Shown: piece by piece, positions 17,430-27,248 of the stretch
How the letters are laid out: each line of letters begins with the position of its first letter
How positions within the stretch are numbered: the first letter of the stretch is position 1
Assembly: GCA_021166685.1 (NCBI GenBank)
Contig: JAJPEU010000008.1
Span: forward strand, 23,919-87,918
From: Sulfurovum sp.
GTDB lineage: Bacteria; Campylobacterota; Campylobacteria; Campylobacterales; Sulfurovaceae
DNA: 64,000 bases
Direction: 5' to 3'
Notes under the pieces: model-generated
Seen by the model: the letters and a program-made list of their open reading frames with translations, nothing else
Database searches by the model: none
Told to the model about the DNA's origin: nothing
Program-made: the position numbers and the translations under genes

Positions 17430-18596
17430 TTATGGTTTGCCTGATTTTGGTTTGGATTTTGTCATGATAAGGTTAATAAGTATCATAATAAAAATTACTT
17501 CTATCATTGCCGCAAGCACAAAAGCATAGTATTCGTTAAGGCTTAAAGCATTATTGTCGACCGCAATGGTAGCAATGGCGATCAAAAATGTCAGCGGCAT
17601 TGAATCGCCAAAACTAAATAGAACGGTATCTCGAAATCCTAAGTATTTATAGTATGCGATCATTGAGCTAATGAGCCTTGCAAGTACCATTGCCAAGACG
17701 ATCAGCCCTGCGGTTGCGACAATCTCTTTGGTAAACAAAATTTTAAGGTCAAGTGTAGTGCCCACATAGATGAAAAAAAGCGGCACCAAAAAACCAAATC
17801 CGACCGTATGCAGCGTATGGGGCAGTTCTATTTTGTGTGCAAAGAAGTTGGCGATAAACACCCCTGCGATAAAAGCCCCCAATACCATATCGATACCCAA
17901 ATACTGCATCACACCGATAAGGATAAAAAAGAGCGCCATGGATACGCGGATGTCCTGGCTCATGTTGTCTACTTCGGGCATGATGATCTTGCGAAGTTCC
18001 GGAAACCACCAGAGCAAAAGATGCAGTCCCTTATAAAGATAATACGAGATTGCTAAAATAAGAAGTAAAATCCCGATATTTTTATAAAACTCTATGCCGA
18101 TTCCATGCGCGACGGTGGCATCAAAGATAACGAGCGCAGAAATACTGATCAATTCTCCGATCACGCCGATGATTAAAGAGAGTTCGAGCCACTTGTGCGT
18201 CTTGCCGTGTTCATTGATCAGCGCCATAATCATCCCCAAAGAGACGATAGGAATGGCAACGATATAGACGGGATTGAGCCCTAAAACAAAGTAGAGTAAA
18301 AAGGAAATGCCGTACAGACAGCTAAAATAGAGCAAGACATTTTTGATAAATTTGTCTTTAAAGCTGACAAATTTTTTGATATTGATCTCGAGTCCTGCCA
18401 AAAACATCAGATAAAAAAAACCGATTTTGGCAATAGTTTTAAAAATATCGTTGTCTGCTTCGATAAAACCTGCCCAAACCACCAATGCACCCAGAATGAT
18501 CTCAACTACTGCCACAGAAATTTTGAATGTTCTGGCAAAAATGGGTGCAACGACTATAAGAAGCGCAATCTGCGATAAAAAAGTTAAATTTTGCAT
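17430..18596 (-). CDS. Cation:proton antiporter (CPA2 family)
   Basis: Integral inner-membrane exchanger of Na+ or K+ for H+, about 11-12 hydrophobic segments over 388 residues. KefB/NapA-like features include the FLAGLEIN segment near residue 75 and GAFIAGVFIAN near 240. There is no C-terminal RCK/TrkA-N domain, so it is not a full KefC. Start placed at the ATG at 18596 (MQNLTFLSQIALL); an upstream ATG at 18638 extends it by 14 residues. Ion specificity cannot be read. Confidence 0.87.
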   Translation of the reverse strand: MQNLTFLSQIALLIVVAPIFARTFKISVAVVEIILGALVVWAGFIEADNDIFKTIAKIGFFYLMFLAGLEINIKKFVSFKDKFIKNVLLYFSCLYGISFLLYFVLGLNPVYIVAIPIVSLGMIMALINEHGKTHKWLELSLIIGVIGELISISALVIFDATVAHGIGIEFYKNIGILLLILAISYYLYKGLHLLLWWFPELRKIIMPEVDNMSQDIRVSMALFFILIGVMQYLGIDMVLGAFIAGVFIANFFAHKIELPHTLHTVGFGFLVPLFFIYVGTTLDLKILFTKEIVATAGLIVLAMVLARLISSMIAYYKYLGFRDTVLFSFGDSMPLTFLIAIATIAVDNNALSLNEYYAFVLAAMIEVIFIMILINLIMTKSKPKSGKP

Positions 18597-18725
18597 AGGA
18601 GCCCTGAAAATCAAATAAAATATATTGTAGCCAAACAACTCTTAAAAGGGCAGCCTGTAAAGTATGAATGGGGTAGTTGCTAATTTTGTTTGGATTGAAA
18701 GAAAGATTTTAGGATTATATTTAAG

Positions 18726-18801
18726 TGGTGGCGCGAGAGGGAATCGAACCCCCGACACAAGGATTTTCAATCCTTTGCTCTACCGACTGAGCTATCGAGC
18801 C
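18726..18801 (-). tRNA. tRNA-Phe (anticodon GAA)
   Basis: Cloverleaf on the minus strand: D-arm AGCTCAGTCGGTAGAGC, anticodon stem AAGGA/TCCTT with loop TTGAAAA (anticodon GAA), T-loop TTCGATT, discriminator A and encoded CCA. The acceptor stem GGCTCGA/TCGCGCC has one mismatch (U4 opposite C69); every other pair is intact. Confidence 0.92.
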
Positions 18802-18859
18802 ATTTATTTTAGACGTGAAGTGGATGAAATTATAGCTTTTTAAACTTATATATTGCTTA

Positions 18860-18948
18860 AAACTAATTTGAATAATCAAATTAGTTTGTTGAGATCCTGA
18901 ATCAAGTTCAGGATGACGCAACCGTGTGAAAGGCGTAACATGCGTCAT
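18860..18948. repeat. Cluster of inverted repeats downstream of the beta-barrel gene
   Basis: Three stacked palindromes: AAACTAATTTG/CAAATTAGTTT (18860-18887, perfect 11 bp); ATCCTGAA/TTCAGGAT (18894-18914); and ATGACGCA/TGCGTCAT (18913-18948). The CCTGAATCAAGTTCAGGATGA type is a dispersed palindrome seen in many proteobacterial genomes. The first may serve as terminator for the minus-strand surface-protein operon. Confidence 0.7.
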
Positions 18949-18980
18949 TCCAGACTTGATCGGGAATCTTAACTAGTATA

Positions 18981-19655
18981 TTAGAAGTCGTAGGTGACTC
19001 CGAAGCTGACAATGTTTGCTCTGTAGTTTCTTGGACCTTCATCATCCATCAAATTTTGATAATCTACAAAAAGACCCCAGCCTTTTTCTTGATCACCGTG
19101 CCCGTCAAAAGGTCTGTCGTATTCGCCTTCTTCTTTGTCAGCATCGCGGCTTGAGAGGTCATACTCAAGACCTATCCCGTAGCTGAAGCCGTCATGCTCA
19201 AATGTTTCATGAAAAGTGCCGCAGTCTGCATCGATCTCAGTGTGACCGTAGCCAATCAAGCCATAGACATTCATTCGATCACCGATCGGCATCATCGGTT
19301 TTAGGAAGATACCGTAATGCTCCACGTCATAAAAATCGCTGCTGAGATTTGTTGTGAGTGCGCGTGCTTCGATGCCGAAGTATTGATTGAAGTCGTATCC
19401 TGCTCTGATGATGCCGCCCCAGCTCGAATCTTCCGCGCGCGCTCGGTCATGTACCTCGCCGGTGGGCGTAAGGCAGATACAGTCGCTGCTTGTTCCGGTC
19501 CAGAGGATTCCAAGGCCCAAATAGAAAGGGTTGGGATCGATGTGCGCAGGTATGGGGATAATCACCTCTTCGGCGGGGACAATATCCCCTCCGCCAAACA
19601 GAGTGCCTGTTGCTAAAAGGGTACTAAGGGCTATGGTGTTTATTGTTTTTTTCAT
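18981..19655 (-). CDS. Outer-membrane beta-barrel protein
   Basis: 224 residues: signal peptide (to about residue 21), then GGGDIVPAEEV resembling the mature start of the porin at 15.8 kb, then an OmpA/OmpW-like 8-strand barrel pattern with YLGLGI, AGYDFNQYFGIEAR, YGLIGYGHTE and terminal Phe (GVTYDF). A CIC pair near residue 60 could form a disulphide. It lies 13 bp downstream of the DUF11 protein gene and is probably co-transcribed. Role unknown. Confidence 0.85.
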   Translation of the reverse strand: MKKTINTIALSTLLATGTLFGGGDIVPAEEVIIPIPAHIDPNPFYLGLGILWTGTSSDCICLTPTGEVHDRARAEDSSWGGIIRAGYDFNQYFGIEARALTTNLSSDFYDVEHYGIFLKPMMPIGDRMNVYGLIGYGHTEIDADCGTFHETFEHDGFSYGIGLEYDLSSRDADKEEGEYDRPFDGHGDQEKGWGLFVDYQNLMDDEGPRNYRANIVSFGVTYDF

Positions 19656-19668
19656 CTTGATTCCCTCC

Positions 19669-22600
19669 TTATCTTTTATTTTGGTTAAGCGCTTCTCTTC
19701 TTACAAAGAAAAGGCCAAGCATAAGTGTTATCAGTATCATCAATCCTGCCGAAATATGGTTCAGTGCCGGAGAACTGTCACTTTTTACATCATAGCAGGT
19801 ACAGTAGATCCCTGCATCAAGTGTGTTATCGATTTCTCCGGAATCTATTTCCACAAGTGATGTGTCGCCACTGCTGTCCACATCAGAATCTGTTGCGTCA
19901 TCACCCACATTTTGTTTGGTAAAAATATAATTTTCAGGCAGTCCCGAGAATTTTACGCTGTAGGTTCCGGGCTCTACATCAAATCCGTAGCTGCCGTTTG
20001 CATCAGTGAGCATTGTTGCTACAACTGTACCGTTCGCATCTAAAAGGGTAACCGTAAGACCTTCTACCCCTTCTTCCTCGGCATCCTGGATACCGTTGTA
20101 GTTGTCATCATACCATGCATAATTCCCGATATGCGCCGTTTGCGGGAGTTGAGAAATCACAATAGTCGCTTCAGCATAGTTGTTGGTAAGATTTGTATCA
20201 TGTTGATCCAAAGCTGTAAGTCCGACCCTGTTGGTATAGGTTTCGCCGGCCGTCCCCGCATTAATGGTTGCAGTTACATAGAGCGTAGCCGTTTCATTTA
20301 CATCAAGATTTCCAACGACCCAAGTTTCATCATTGCTCATAGTTCCTGTTTGAGGGTCAAACAGCAAGTCGCTTGCGATAGCATCGATCAAGTAGGTATC
20401 TTCTGAAATTTCAACACCTGTCGCACCAATTGGACCATGATTGGTTACCGTGATGGTGTACTTAATCGTTTCACCCTCAGTCGGTGTTGTGTTGTTGACA
20501 TCTTTGGTGACAGAGAGATCAAGATCATCAAGGACTGTAATATTTTCATCGTCGCATGTCTCGGTACCTTCTATGCAGGCGGTATTGGTGATCGTATCTC
20601 CGGCAGCACCGGTCTCTATCGTCACATTGATTTCTACTGTTGCAGAATCGCCAGGCTCCAAAATACCGCTATAGGTACAAGATAGCGGATCTCCATTGCA
20701 AGTCCAATCTGTTCCATTGTAATCATTGTATGCAACACCATCAGGCAACTCATCGGTTATGTTGATATCGGTTGCATTGCCGTCTCCTGTATTGGTGAGG
20801 GTGATGGCATAAATAACACTATCGCCTTCAGCAGGGAAAGGAGTGCTGGCCACTTTTTCTATCTCGAGGATCGCTTGGCGTACAGTAAGGTTGACATCGT
20901 CACACACCGGGGTACTGTTTTGATCGCTCACTGCGCATGCTTCGTTTGAGATCGTATTTCCTCCCTGATCTGCGCTGATGGTTGCCGTGATATTGAGTTC
21001 GGCTTCGGCACCGCCGGCAAGTGTAGGGATCGACCATATATGAGTTATCGGATCATAGTTTCCTGTCGTTGCAGAAGAGCTTACATAAACAGTACCGCTT
21101 GGCAACATATCTGTTACATTGATATCGGTTGCCGTATCTGTTCCATTGTTGGCAATGCTGATCGTATAGACGATCGTATCTCCTTCGCTTGGCCTTGCAT
21201 CGCTGACTGTTTTATGGATCCATATTCCGGCATCCGGGCTTCGAGGGATGATAGCTGCTTCGTCGCACTCATTGAGCGTCATATTGTCATCCGAGTTTAC
21301 ACACGCATTGTTTGCAAGTGTATCTCCCACTAGATTTGGATCATTTTCCACAAAAGCGAAAACGTCAAAACTGCTGCTTGTGCCGCTTGCAAATAAACTT
21401 TCATAGGTGCAGCTTAGTGTTCTTGACGTTGCATTGTATTCACAGTCCCAATCTTCTCCGCTAAAGCCTTCATACGCCACACCTTCGGGAAGGGTATCAT
21501 TGACGACGACTCCGGACGTACTGTCGCCATTGTTTGTGACAGTCACCGTATAGGCGATCTCGCTTCCGATAGAAGGAGTGGCGCTGTCTACGGTTTTGTT
21601 AATATCGAGATCGATAGTCGGCGCACCCATGAGCGGGCAGTTGCCCATATTGTCATCGATCTGATTCGGAGGGTTATTGTCGTTTACTTCAGCGTTCATA
21701 GTACTGACATGGTAAGTAATCCGTTGAAACGGAGACATACCGACCGTACTCCATTTGACTCTCCACTCCATTTGAGCACCGTCTGCACTGCCTTTTCCGA
21801 TAAGATCAGGTGATGTCCTACAGTTTGTCAATCCTCCGGCTATCGTATAGCCGTCCGCACTGCCTACCCATGATTCAGGAACAGTTGTTCCTCCGGGATA
21901 AAGAAGCGGAGTTCCGATATCCGAGTCTTGCCATACCATCGGATCACCTGCCGCATCAGCAGGCACATAATCGCAAATTTCCATTGTTACCGTCCCTGTA
22001 TTGCCTTGCCATCCTGCAACAAGAGCAATGTCTCTGCTTTCCATCAAACCATCGGCATCCCCGTCTTTATAGAAAAGAAAGGTTTGTGTATTGCTGGTTG
22101 AACCTACGCGCTGGGTGTAGCCGTAGACATAACCGTCCGGATCATTTTCCCCTGTCCAGCTAAACCGTACAATGTTTCTTCCTGTAGATTGAATTTCACC
22201 GGTTTGCGTTTTGTTGATGTCGTAATCTGCTTGACATCCGGAGTCGCAGCTTCCGTTGTCAGCATCGGGAAGTATGCTGGCCCAATCGCTCATATCTCCG
22301 TCTATGGAGATCGCACTGATGGTCATATTGCCGTCCCTGCTGTCGCAATCACATGCAGGATCGGGCACCAATCCAAACGATTTAGGTTCGATGATATCAT
22401 CGGGATCCTCTATCACGATATTTTCATAGCTTCCGGTTGCCGGTATTCCAAATTTCATATTCGCCGGCGGTGTCGGTTCGGCATCATTCAAGTCTGTGTT
22501 GTTGTCAACAAACAGGGTAAATGTTCCTGTGTATTTTTTTAAATCAAATGAAAATTCTCCCGACGGATGTGCCGGTTGGGTTACTTCTATTTTGCCAGAA

Positions 22601-22764
22601 GAGTATAGCAGTTTAACCCAAACCGCTTCCGTGGTACAGATTTCTCCGCTGTCTTGACTGCCGTTTTCATTTAGATCGCAATAGACATTTCCTGAAACAG
22701 TTGCTGCGGCAAGATCAGTAAGTAATAATATACTTGCAACAGCTAATGATTTTATCAGTCTCAT
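19669..22764 (-). CDS. Large DUF11/SdrD-B repeat surface protein with C-terminal membrane anchor
   Basis: 1031 residues. Signal peptide (1-~21), an N-terminal SdrD/Cna-B-like module (GNVYCDLNENGSQDSGE), a ~270-residue non-repetitive region with Asp/Cys-rich loops, four DUF11 repeats (roughly 385-865; each begins like DLDINKTVDSATPSIGSEI and contains YTVTVTNNG), a second SdrD-B module (~870-985, YAWYDDNYNGIQDAEEEG), and a C-terminal hydrophobic helix followed by RR and KR. The layout suggests a secreted, cell-attached stalk or adhesin. The anchor resembles exosortase/rhombosortase-type tails but no PEP motif is evident. Operon with the barrel gene downstream. Confidence 0.85.
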   Translation of the reverse strand: MRLIKSLAVASILLLTDLAAATVSGNVYCDLNENGSQDSGEICTTEAVWVKLLYSSGKIEVTQPAHPSGEFSFDLKKYTGTFTLFVDNNTDLNDAEPTPPANMKFGIPATGSYENIVIEDPDDIIEPKSFGLVPDPACDCDSRDGNMTISAISIDGDMSDWASILPDADNGSCDSGCQADYDINKTQTGEIQSTGRNIVRFSWTGENDPDGYVYGYTQRVGSTSNTQTFLFYKDGDADGLMESRDIALVAGWQGNTGTVTMEICDYVPADAAGDPMVWQDSDIGTPLLYPGGTTVPESWVGSADGYTIAGGLTNCRTSPDLIGKGSADGAQMEWRVKWSTVGMSPFQRITYHVSTMNAEVNDNNPPNQIDDNMGNCPLMGAPTIDLDINKTVDSATPSIGSEIAYTVTVTNNGDSTSGVVVNDTLPEGVAYEGFSGEDWDCEYNATSRTLSCTYESLFASGTSSSFDVFAFVENDPNLVGDTLANNACVNSDDNMTLNECDEAAIIPRSPDAGIWIHKTVSDARPSEGDTIVYTISIANNGTDTATDINVTDMLPSGTVYVSSSATTGNYDPITHIWSIPTLAGGAEAELNITATISADQGGNTISNEACAVSDQNSTPVCDDVNLTVRQAILEIEKVASTPFPAEGDSVIYAITLTNTGDGNATDINITDELPDGVAYNDYNGTDWTCNGDPLSCTYSGILEPGDSATVEINVTIETGAAGDTITNTACIEGTETCDDENITVLDDLDLSVTKDVNNTTPTEGETIKYTITVTNHGPIGATGVEISEDTYLIDAIASDLLFDPQTGTMSNDETWVVGNLDVNETATLYVTATINAGTAGETYTNRVGLTALDQHDTNLTNNYAEATIVISQLPQTAHIGNYAWYDDNYNGIQDAEEEGVEGLTVTLLDANGTVVATMLTDANGSYGFDVEPGTYSVKFSGLPENYIFTKQNVGDDATDSDVDSSGDTSLVEIDSGEIDNTLDAGIYCTCYDVKSDSSPALNHISAGLMILITLMLGLFFVRREALNQNKR

Positions 22765-23093
22765 TTTATCTCCTTTGAATTAATATGTTTTGAATGTCTG
22801 AGTATTTTTTAAAACAGCTCATACATTAATTTAAGATGCATTTTAAAGGGAATTTTCGGAAATAAAATTTCTAAATCTTTTCCTCTCTCTGCTTGCATTC
22901 CACCATCATAAACATTTTTAAATTATAACACAAAGATGTCTCATGCCTCTACAAAATGATAAAGTATCGCAAAAATGGTTGTAATTTTTGAAATAGTAAT
23001 AAATATCTATCATTTTTTTTGATGAAAAGTTTTAATATACAGTAAAAAATAAATTAGCTAACTAAGCTTTTAGAGTATTTGGCCGGCCGCCAT
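22765..23093. other. AT-rich intergenic region without a recognisable gene
   Basis: 329 bp between the DUF11 protein start and the murD 3' end. It must contain the promoter of the surface-protein operon, whose RBS is AAAGGAGAT just before 22764. No RNA, repeat or small gene was recognised. Confidence 0.6.
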
Positions 23094-24395
23094 CTATGAC
23101 AGCGCTTTCACCAGCTGCATAAACGTCTCACCCCTGTGTTTGTAGGAGGTGAACTGATCGAGACTCGCTGCGGCAGGAGAGAGCAGGGCGGTGCTTTTGG
23201 AGGTGTGAACTTTGTCGATCGCTTCAACGGCCTTATCGATCGTCTGTGTGTTAACCGCTTTGATGCCGTAGGTTTTGGCAAGAGCGAGAAGTTTTTCTTG
23301 GTTGGCTCCTATGATGTAGAGTGTGACATCAAGCTCTCTCATACTCTCAAAAAGCGGTGAAAGGTCTACTCCTTTGTCATCGCCGCCCAAGATTAGGTGG
23401 ATAGGTTTATCCGCATAGCCTTTGAGCGCCTGGATCGTTGCATCAAGATTGGTGGCTTTAGAATCGTTGACCCAGAGCCTTCCGCGGACGTCTTTGAACT
23501 CTTCTTGCCTGTGTGCATCCAGCACAAAGGCATTGATGCATTCGTAATCTATCTCGTCAAAGAGTACTTTGGTGACTGCCAGCGCAAGCAGGGCATCTTG
23601 CAAAAAAGCGGCCTTGAAACGGATTTTTGTGCTGTCGATTTTAAAATACTCGGCCAGAAAGGCATTGGAGTCATACTCCACTACATAGGCTTTGGTCTGG
23701 GGCAGATGCAGTCCCTTGGGGACCAAAGCCAGCTCGCCCTCTTTCATCGTCAAAAGCGGTTTGAGTTTGTCTGCTTCATACTGCTGCGGGGTGCCGTGCC
23801 AGTCTAGATGGTCAGGTGTGATGGGAAGTAAAAGGTAGATGTCGGGCGATGCGCTATGGGTGTGATGGAGCGTAAAAGAGCTGGTTTCAAGCACCCAGAT
23901 CGGCGCATCGGGGCTGAGCGCCGCCAAAGGCGTGCCGATGTTGCCTCCGCTTACGGCACCCCTGTTTTTCAAGAGATGGGTGAGCATTTGTGTGGTGGTG
24001 GTTTTGCCGTTGGTACCGCTGATCCAGATGGTGAAAGGCTTGGATAGTGAGGAGCGGGGAGTGAGGAGTGAGGAGTTTCGGTATGTATCGCTTTGCGATA
24101 CTTCTGTTTTTGGCTGCTCGCTGCTCGCCGCTAATTGCTCATTGCCAAGAAAGTAGTCATACTCGCTCAGCAGGTGCTTTGCCTTTTGGATGAGCGGATG
24201 GGAAGGTTTGAGGCTGGGAGTGGTCACTTCAAGGCTGCTTGCCTGGGGATCAAAAAGGTATGAAGGGAAGAGGCGGTTGCCCTCTTCGTCCGTGTAAGGC
24301 TCTTTGACGTTGTCGTCAAAAAAGGTGCATCCTCCGCCTAACGCATGGGCGATCGCTTTGGTGGTCAGTCCGTATCCAAAAAGTGTCGGTTTCAT
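23094..24395 (-). CDS. murD: UDP-N-acetylmuramoyl-L-alanine:D-glutamate ligase MurD (with inserted element)
   Basis: Adds D-Glu to UDP-MurNAc-Ala in peptidoglycan precursor synthesis. P-loop SGTNGKTTTTQML, then DHLDWHG, the NDSKATNLDA motif and GGDDKGVDL. 433 residues. About 32 residues rich in Ser/Glu/Thr (LAASSEQPKTEV...SSLLTPRSSLS) lie between FLGNEQ and KPFTIWISG, at the linker just before the P-loop. They are encoded by a 96-bp heptamer-ended element inserted in frame. Downstream of mraY by 14 bp on the same strand. Confidence 0.95.
   Translation of the reverse strand: MKPTLFGYGLTTKAIAHALGGGCTFFDDNVKEPYTDEEGNRLFPSYLFDPQASSLEVTTPSLKPSHPLIQKAKHLLSEYDYFLGNEQLAASSEQPKTEVSQSDTYRNSSLLTPRSSLSKPFTIWISGTNGKTTTTQMLTHLLKNRGAVSGGNIGTPLAALSPDAPIWVLETSSFTLHHTHSASPDIYLLLPITPDHLDWHGTPQQYEADKLKPLLTMKEGELALVPKGLHLPQTKAYVVEYDSNAFLAEYFKIDSTKIRFKAAFLQDALLALAVTKVLFDEIDYECINAFVLDAHRQEEFKDVRGRLWVNDSKATNLDATIQALKGYADKPIHLILGGDDKGVDLSPLFESMRELDVTLYIIGANQEKLLALAKTYGIKAVNTQTIDKAVEAIDKVHTSKSTALLSPAAASLDQFTSYKHRGETFMQLVKALS
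24047..24142. mobile_element. 96-bp heptamer-ended element inside murD
   Basis: The left array (24047-24074) is GTGAGGA three times plus GCGGGGA. The right array (24115-24142), inverted, reads GCGAGCA twice, ATTAGCG and ATGAGCA. Between them: GTTTCGGTATG, a perfect 7-bp stem with TTT loop (24085-24101, GTATCGC/GCGATAC), and TTCTGTTTTT. Total 96 bp, exactly 32 codons, so the host frame is kept and no stop is introduced. Left and right heptamers differ, unlike most other copies. Confidence 0.8.
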
Positions 24396-24409
24396 GAAAA
24401 ACTCCGTTT

Positions 24410-25468
24410 TTATCTGAACTTAAACGAGATGAGTGCCAGCAGGTTGGCAAGAAAAGAGATCATCCAAAAACGGACGATGATTTTATTTTCGGCCCATTTT
24501 TTGAGTTCAAAATGGTGGTGGATAGGCGCCATCAAAAAGATACGCTCTTTGCGAAGCTTGTAGCTTCCCACCTGCAAAATCACAGAGACTGTCTCTATGA
24601 CAAAGATAAATCCTATAAGCAAAAGAAGTATTTCGCTTTTTCCAAGTATCGCAAGATAAGCCAAAAAACCGCCGATAGCCAAGCTGCCTGTATCTCCCAT
24701 GAACACTTCGGCAGGATAGCAGTTGTACCAAAGAAATCCAAGCAATCCTCCGGCCAGTGCCGCAGCCATGATGGTCATCTCTCCGACTCCTTTGATGTTG
24801 GGCACCAGCAGATAGCCGCTAAAGATCGCATGTCCGGTAATGTAAAGGATCGCTCCCAATGAAACCAATGCAATGACAGAGGGAACGGTGGCCAATCCGT
24901 CAAGCCCGTCGGTGAGGTTGACGGCGTTGGTTGTGGCCAAAAAAACAAGTACCCAAAACAAAATCATAAAATAACCGATATCAAAAAGCGGTGTTTTTAA
25001 AAACGGCACATAAAACTCTGTCGGAAATCCTGCATACAAAAGTAAAACTGAAACCAAAACAGCAATAAGGATCAAAAGGGCCATTTTGCCTTTGGGTGTG
25101 AGCCCTTCGAGATTATTGCCCGAGAGTATTTTGCCGATATCGTCTTTAAAGCCGACGAGTCCGAAACCAAAAAGCGTCGCAATCCCGCCCCAGACGTAAA
25201 GACTGGAAAGTTTGGCTGAAAGCAAAGTGGCGATGAGAGTCGCAATGATAAAAACAGCACCCCCCATGGTAGGGGTATGTTTTTTGCCTTCATGGGCGGG
25301 GACGTATTTGCTGATGGGCTGATTGGCTTTTTTGGAGGCAGCCCACGCAAGATAGCGAGGAATGGCAAAAATCGTAAACACAAAGGCGAAAAAAAATGCA
25401 AAACCTGCGCGTACGGAGATATATCCGAAAAGATTGATAGTTAAAAGTTGTGAAAGTTCAAACAGCAT
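24410..25468 (-). CDS. mraY: Phospho-N-acetylmuramoyl-pentapeptide transferase MraY
   Basis: Inner-membrane enzyme forming lipid I from UDP-MurNAc-pentapeptide and undecaprenyl phosphate. Ten hydrophobic segments over 352 residues; catalytic [18 protein letters not shown] and [12 protein letters not shown] motifs; the loop MAPIHHHFE. Directly upstream of murD in a two-gene cell-wall operon, divergent from gpmI. Confidence 0.98.
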   Translation of the reverse strand: MLFELSQLLTINLFGYISVRAGFAFFFAFVFTIFAIPRYLAWAASKKANQPISKYVPAHEGKKHTPTMGGAVFIIATLIATLLSAKLSSLYVWGGIATLFGFGLVGFKDDIGKILSGNNLEGLTPKGKMALLILIAVLVSVLLLYAGFPTEFYVPFLKTPLFDIGYFMILFWVLVFLATTNAVNLTDGLDGLATVPSVIALVSLGAILYITGHAIFSGYLLVPNIKGVGEMTIMAAALAGGLLGFLWYNCYPAEVFMGDTGSLAIGGFLAYLAILGKSEILLLLIGFIFVIETVSVILQVGSYKLRKERIFLMAPIHHHFELKKWAENKIIVRFWMISFLANLLALISFKFR

Positions 25469-25628
25469 CGCATTTCTTTCGTTAAAGATTTAGGAAAGGT
25501 TATTTTACTATTATTTCAATAAATTTTGAGTATTCGAGCTTATATCTTATGCATCATTTAAGCAGACAGGGCAGATTGGTGCCGCAGCGAAAAAGTTTAA
25601 TTAAAACAAGGAATACAAAAGGATGAAC

Positions 25629-27110
25629 ATGCAGGGACAAAAAACAGTTTTGATCATCACAGACGGCATAGGATGGAAGCCGCAGAGTGCGTGCAACGCG
25701 TTTGCAGATGCGGTAAAACCGACGTATGATATGCTTTTTGAAACAGCGCCTAGAGCGCTGATCTCTACGCATGGACTGAGCGTAGGGTTGCCGGTGGGGC
25801 AGATGGGAAACTCTGAGGTCGGACACATGACGATAGGCGCAGGAAGGATACTTTATCAAGATCTGGTCAAAATCTCTTTGGCATTAGACGATGGGAGCAT
25901 AGAGCAAAATAAAGCTCTCAATGAAACGCTGGCAAAAAGCGGAAGGGTTCACCTTGTAGGGCTTTTAAGCGACGGAGGGGTGCATTCTCATATAGAACAT
26001 ACGATAGGGCTGGCAAAGCTGGCTAAAGCGAAAGGAAAAAAAGTCTTTTTGCATTTGATCACTGACGGCAGAGACGTAAGTCCTGTTTCTGCAGCCATAT
26101 ATATAAGGCAGATAGAAGCCATTTGCGACGAGGATATCTCTATAGCTACAGTGGGCGGGCGTTTTTTTGCAATGGACAGGGATAACCGCTGGGAGAGGGT
26201 AGAAAAAGGATACAGGGCTATCGCCGAAGCCTTGCCAAAAAGTTCTTTGTCTCCCCAAATGTATGTAGATGCAAGCTATGCCAAAAAAGAGACCGATGAA
26301 TTTATAGAACCTGCGGCATTTGCGGGATATGAGGGGATGCAGGAAGGCGACAGCGTTATTTTTACTAATTTTCGCTCAGACAGAGCAAGAGAGATTGTTA
26401 CGGCTTTGGGAGAAAAAGCATTTGACAAATTTCCAACAGAGCATATCCCTCTCCATATTGCGACGATGACACAGTACGATGCTGCTTTTGCTTACCCGAT
26501 ACTTTTTCCTAAAGAGTCTCCGAAGAATACGTTAGCCGAAGTGATAAGCCGTGCAGGGTTAACACAGCTTCATGTTGCGGAAACCGAAAAATATGCCCAT
26601 GTTACTTTTTTTATGAACGGCGGAATAGAAACACCCATGATAGGAGAGAGCAGGGTGCTTATCCCCAGCCCGGATGTAAAAACCTATGATATGCAGCCTC
26701 AAATGTCTGCGCCGGAAGTGGGTGATGCTGTTGTTACGGCAATGAAAGAAGGATACGATCTGATCATTGTTAATTTTGCCAACGGCGATATGGTCGGCCA
26801 TACAGGCAATTATGAAGCAGCTCGGCAAGCCGTGCATGCGGTAGATACCCAACTTGGCAAGATCATAGCAAAAGCCAAAAAAGAGGGATATGCCGTTGTT
26901 TTAACCAGCGATCATGGAAATTGCGAAGAGATGTGCGACAAAGAAGGGCATGTCCTGACCAATCATACCGTAGGCGAAGTGTGGTGTTTTGTTCTGGCTA
27001 ACGGTATAGGGAAGGTCAAAGAAGGATGCGGCCTGAACAATATAGCTCCCACGGTGCTTAAAATTATGGGGCTTGAGATACCCCAAGAGATGGATAAACC
27101 GTTAATTTGA
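25629..27110 (+). CDS. gpmI: 2,3-bisphosphoglycerate-independent phosphoglycerate mutase
   Basis: Interconverts 3- and 2-phosphoglycerate using Mn and a phosphoserine intermediate. N-terminal ITDGIGW metal motif, the catalytic Ser in [14 protein letters not shown], the DGRDVSP and DRDNRWER substrate loops, and the C-terminal SDHGNCEEM and HTxGE-type metal motif. 493 residues. AAAAGG directly abuts an ATG at 25623, which is too close, so the next ATG at 25629 (6-nt spacing) is the better start. Confidence 0.96.
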   Translation: MQGQKTVLIITDGIGWKPQSACNAFADAVKPTYDMLFETAPRALISTHGLSVGLPVGQMGNSEVGHMTIGAGRILYQDLVKISLALDDGSIEQNKALNETLAKSGRVHLVGLLSDGGVHSHIEHTIGLAKLAKAKGKKVFLHLITDGRDVSPVSAAIYIRQIEAICDEDISIATVGGRFFAMDRDNRWERVEKGYRAIAEALPKSSLSPQMYVDASYAKKETDEFIEPAAFAGYEGMQEGDSVIFTNFRSDRAREIVTALGEKAFDKFPTEHIPLHIATMTQYDAAFAYPILFPKESPKNTLAEVISRAGLTQLHVAETEKYAHVTFFMNGGIETPMIGESRVLIPSPDVKTYDMQPQMSAPEVGDAVVTAMKEGYDLIIVNFANGDMVGHTGNYEAARQAVHAVDTQLGKIIAKAKKEGYAVVLTSDHGNCEEMCDKEGHVLTNHTVGEVWCFVLANGIGKVKEGCGLNNIAPTVLKIMGLEIPQEMDKPLI

Positions 27111-27248
27111 TACATTGACTAAATTTTTATTTCATAGTACTATAAAAAATCAATAACTGCATTTTTTCTTTTGCAGAGAGAAACAAGAATAAAGCGGACA
27201 ATCGCAATAAAGTATTTGTATGGGATGAATACAAAAGGAGAAAAGGGA

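Noticed and set aside
17341..17529. 62-codon plus-strand frame near the antiporter 3' end
   Set aside because: Half lies antisense to the antiporter, the rest over hairpins; no RBS-supported start and no homology pattern.
18721..18948. Minus-strand frame of 75 codons starting MTHVTPFTRLRHPELDSGS
   Set aside because: It covers tRNA-Phe and a dispersed palindrome; RHPELDSGS is what that palindrome encodes by chance in many genomes.
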